Assembly (NCBI GenBank): GCA_964398885.1
Contig: CAYNOU010000018.1
Span: 1 to 42,016 of the forward strand
DNA: 42,016 nt
DNA from: JAGMCF01 sp964398885
GTDB taxonomy: Bacteria > Cloacimonadota > Cloacimonadia > JGIOTU-2
Direction of reading: 5' to 3'
Shown: in pieces, positions 39,921 to 42,016 of the stretch
How positions within the stretch are numbered: position 1 is the first letter of the stretch
Layout: each line of letters opens with the position of its first letter
Notes under the pieces: generated by a model
The model's database searches: none
The model's input: only the letters and a program-made list of their open reading frames with translations
What the model was told of the DNA's origin: nothing
Translations under genes and position numbers: made by a program

Positions 39921-41861
39921 ATGAATGAAAAACATGGACATCGAAAAAGGGCATTGGGACCTGTAGTGAATCTAGAAGAGCATGTTCATTCGGATTGGTG
40001 GAGAAGCATATTCAATCCAATTTACTTGAAAACGGATGCCGATGTAGTGGACGACCAATCTATTACAAGGTCAGAAGTTGACTTCTTTTCAAAAATTCTC
40101 AGAATATCACCAGAAGATAAAATTCTGGATTTGTGTTGTGGGCAGGGGCGGCATTCCCTTGAACTGGCAAGGCGGGAATTTCAAAACGTTGAGGGGCTGG
40201 ATCGCTCTCACTATCTTATTCAAAAGGCAAAATCACAAGCAAAAAAGGAAGCACTGAACGTTAGATTTAGAGAGAGTGATGCCCGAAAACTCCCTTATCC
40301 ACCTGATGCTTTTGATGTGGTGATGATCTTGGGAAACAGTTTTGGTTATTTTGAAACAATCCAGGATGATTTAAGAGTGCTCAGGGAGGTATTTCGAGTT
40401 CTGAAACCTTGGGGCAGACTTCTCATCGATGTTGCTGATGGTGAATATCTAAGGGAACACTTTCAGCCCAGATCCTGGGAATGGATAGACAAAAAGCGTT
40501 TTGTCTGTCGGGAGCGTTCCCTTTCATTGGACAAACAACGTCTAATCTCACGAGAAGTGGTTACCCATGTAGAAAAAGGTGTTATTGCGGATCAATTTTA
40601 TGCCGAGAGACTCTACTCTAGGAAGAGCCTGGACGAACTTTTGAAAACAGCAAGCTTTAGCGACATTACCCTTCATGGGGAGATGTCCTCGGATTCCAAG
40701 CGGAATCAGGATTTGGGTATGATGGAGCGACGCCTCCTCGTAACAGCCATAGTAAGAAAAGAATGGACGCCTATCAAGAGAAAAGAAGCAGTAAGAAATG
40801 TTGTGGTAATCTTAGGAGACCCCAAGAAACCGGATCCCTTAAAGCCATACCGTATTTTCGATGACGATGATTTCTACACCATCGATCAGTTGAAAGCAGC
40901 CTTAAGGGGACTAAAGAGCTATCAGTTTATATATCTGAGCAATCACGACACCTTACCCCAGGAATTGATGAAACTGAAAGGGAAAAGCGATCTTATTTTT
41001 AACCTATGCGATGAGGGTTATGACAACGATGCACAAAAAGAGCTTCATATACCCGCCTTACTGGAAATGCTTGGTATTCCATATACAGGTTCAGGACCTC
41101 AAACCCTTGCTTTTTGTTATGATAAATCGCTGGTGCGTGGGGTTGCAAAGGAATTAGGAATTGCTGTTCCAGACGCCTTTTTTATAGAGGCTCAAGATGT
41201 AAGCTTTAAACTTCCCGTTACTTTCCCCGTAATTGTCAAGCCCAATTTGGGGGATTCAAGTTTTGCAATTACCCAAAAAAACGTAGTAAACAATCTTGAG
41301 GAGTTGTTAAATGCTATCTCCGACATACGGAATAAATTTGGGTACAATAAGCCTATGCTTGTAGAAGAATTTCTCACAGGTAAAGACCTCAGTGTGGGCA
41401 TTGTAGGTAACTCTCCTGGATCCTACACAGTGTTTCCCATTATTGAGCAGGATTACTCGGTACTTCCAGAAGGATTGCCCCGGATTTGTGGCTATGAGTC
41501 CAAGTGGTTTCCTAACTCACCTTATTGGAACCTCAAATCTATTCAGGCTACCATTCCGGAGGAGACAGAGAAATCCATTGTGGAGCAATCCTTAAAATTA
41601 TTTCAGAGGCTTGGGTGTCAGGATTATGCCCGTTTTGACTGGAGGCTTGATGCAGAAGGTAACCCTAAACTTTTAGAGGTGAACCCGAATCCGGGTTGGT
41701 GCTGGGACGGGCATCTGTCGAAGATGGCAAAGATAGCGGCGATGTCTTATGCCGAAATGCTGGAGGCTATTTTGCGCGCAGCCGAACAACGGCTGGGAAT
41801 TCAAACAACAAACAGTAAGGAAGAAGAACATGCTGCCAAAAATGCGCCTAACACGGTGTAA
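39921..41861 (+). CDS. Methyltransferase / D-Ala-D-Ala-ligase-like ATP-grasp fusion
   Basis: 646 residues. Residues 1-275 are a class I methyltransferase (ILDLCCGQGRHSLELARREF, YPPDAFDVVMILGNSFGYF, GRLLIDVADGEYL). Residues 285-630 are an ATP-grasp enzyme like D-alanine-D-alanine ligase: NLCDEGYDNDAQKELHIPAL, TGSGPQTLAFCYDKSLVR, FPVIVKPNLGDSSFAITQ, VEEFLTGKDLSVGIVG, DYARFDWRLD and LLEVNPNPGWC for metal. It may ligate and methylate a small amino-acid-like or peptide product. AAGAGAGGG precedes the ATG. The last codons (APNTV) are read from the attC. Codon use is visibly richer in G+C than in its neighbours. Confidence 0.88.
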   Translation: MNEKHGHRKRALGPVVNLEEHVHSDWWRSIFNPIYLKTDADVVDDQSITRSEVDFFSKILRISPEDKILDLCCGQGRHSLELARREFQNVEGLDRSHYLIQKAKSQAKKEALNVRFRESDARKLPYPPDAFDVVMILGNSFGYFETIQDDLRVLREVFRVLKPWGRLLIDVADGEYLREHFQPRSWEWIDKKRFVCRERSLSLDKQRLISREVVTHVEKGVIADQFYAERLYSRKSLDELLKTASFSDITLHGEMSSDSKRNQDLGMMERRLLVTAIVRKEWTPIKRKEAVRNVVVILGDPKKPDPLKPYRIFDDDDFYTIDQLKAALRGLKSYQFIYLSNHDTLPQELMKLKGKSDLIFNLCDEGYDNDAQKELHIPALLEMLGIPYTGSGPQTLAFCYDKSLVRGVAKELGIAVPDAFFIEAQDVSFKLPVTFPVIVKPNLGDSSFAITQKNVVNNLEELLNAISDIRNKFGYNKPMLVEEFLTGKDLSVGIVGNSPGSYTVFPIIEQDYSVLPEGLPRICGYESKWFPNSPYWNLKSIQATIPEETEKSIVEQSLKLFQRLGCQDYARFDWRLDAEGNPKLLEVNPNPGWCWDGHLSKMAKIAAMSYAEMLEAILRAAEQRLGIQTTNSKEEEHAAKNAPNTV

Positions 41862-41930
41862 AAGACTACACTTCGCTTCGTCCAAATCCCGACAAGTTGG
41901 GACTTCTTTTTACACTGAAAACGTTAGGCG
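41847..41930 (+). other. attC site of cassette 3
   Basis: GCCTAAC, spacer ACG, arm GTGTAAAAG, loop containing AAATCCCGACAAGTTGGGAC, arm CTTTTTACAC, spacer TGAAAAC, GTTAGGC. Both core sites match the RYYYAAC/GTTRRRY consensus fully. Its left part overlaps the gene's stop. Confidence 0.93.
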
Positions 41931-41967
41931 ACATTTCATAACTTAAATAAAGAGGAAGGTGAGAGCT

Positions 41968-42016
41968 ATGAATAGGGAAGAGATATTACGGAATGCAAAG
42001 AATCATTGTTTTTTTA
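41968..42016 (+). CDS. First codons of the cassette 4 gene (cut by window end)
   Basis: MNREEILRNAKNHCFF follows GAGGAAGGTGAG. MNREEIL is how many small minimal-nucleotidyltransferase (MNT) proteins begin, but sixteen residues are too few to name it. It starts 44 bases after the cassette core GTTAGGC. Confidence 0.6.
   Translation, partial: MNREEILRNAKNHCFF

Larger units (their letters stand above)
36181..42016 (+). mobile_element. Integron gene-cassette array (continues past window)
   Basis: Three complete cassettes and one partial, all plus strand, bounded at the G of cores 36181, 37317, 39885 and 41924. Left/right core pairs are exact complements for each cassette: GTTAGCC/GGCTAAC, GTTATATG/CATATAAC, GTTAGGCG/CGCCTAAC. 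Each attC has a short left spacer, long complementary arms and a right spacer ending AAAC before GTTA. No intact integrase is present in the window. Confidence 0.83.

Overview
The window reads as a low-G+C chromosome segment from a Gram-negative bacterium of the FCB type, most likely Cloacimonadota or a close relative. The grounds are a type IX secretion (Por/T9SS) sorting tail at 2342-3499, paired LptF/LptG permeases (an outer membrane with LPS), the alternative GlmU-like enzyme, a 31-residue mS38/COX24-type ribosomal peptide like those of Bacteroidetes, MeaB, a tungsten aldehyde:ferredoxin oxidoreductase (anaerobe) and ThyX in place of ThyA. No 16S gene is present, so the phylum is an inference.

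Layout. 1-3545: two secreted proteins (beta-helix/dockerin; T9SS) and a clean terminator. 3677-5962: endonuclease IV and a DUF2851 protein. 6199-9664: HU protein, the small ribosomal peptide, a small membrane protein, tRNA-Pro(CGG) with encoded CCA, and Lon. 9827-11159: a leader with pseudoknot topology, DUF4911 and MeaB. 11160-11578: a MITE-like element and a 131-bp repeat whose inverted copy lies at 21357-21489. 11579-17872: an operon of GlmU-like, RicT, DeoC and AOR, then a two-domain ThyX. 17912-18712: a decayed IS1595-type element. 18731-27049: YggS, a ruined MBL gene, a zinc ribbon, a UPF0282 MBL protein, a methyltransferase/uracil-DNA-glycosylase fusion and a PHP-UvrD helicase carrying a 358-residue intein. 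27405-28192: a lone integron-type cassette on the minus strand. 28302-35654: a frameshifted methyltransferase, a membrane protein, LptG, LptF, a DUF559 gene split by a palindromic insert, LigA and RNase HI.

The most interesting part is 35688-42016. A consensus promoter and the C-terminal scrap of a tyrosine recombinase are followed by a candidate attI junction and a plus-strand array of gene cassettes with attC sites. The cassettes carry a putative ADP-ribosyltransferase, a UPF0316 membrane protein with an MvaI/BcnI-type restriction-modification pair, a methyltransferase/ATP-grasp fusion, and the start of a further gene. Each complete cassette has a left core site exactly complementary to its own right core site, which is the signature of site-specific cassette integration.

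The segment is crowded with small repeats: at least 12 copies of a CCCGAT...ATCGGG palindrome (in intergenic hairpins, inside three coding regions and at the tips of two attC hairpins); a TTTACCCC...GGGGTAAA family with covarying inner arms that has broken two genes; long palindromes flanking the DUF559 gene; and a TTCGTG-periodic element directly before the starts of seven genes, always in the same orientation. All positions were worked out by eye; no search or folding program was run.
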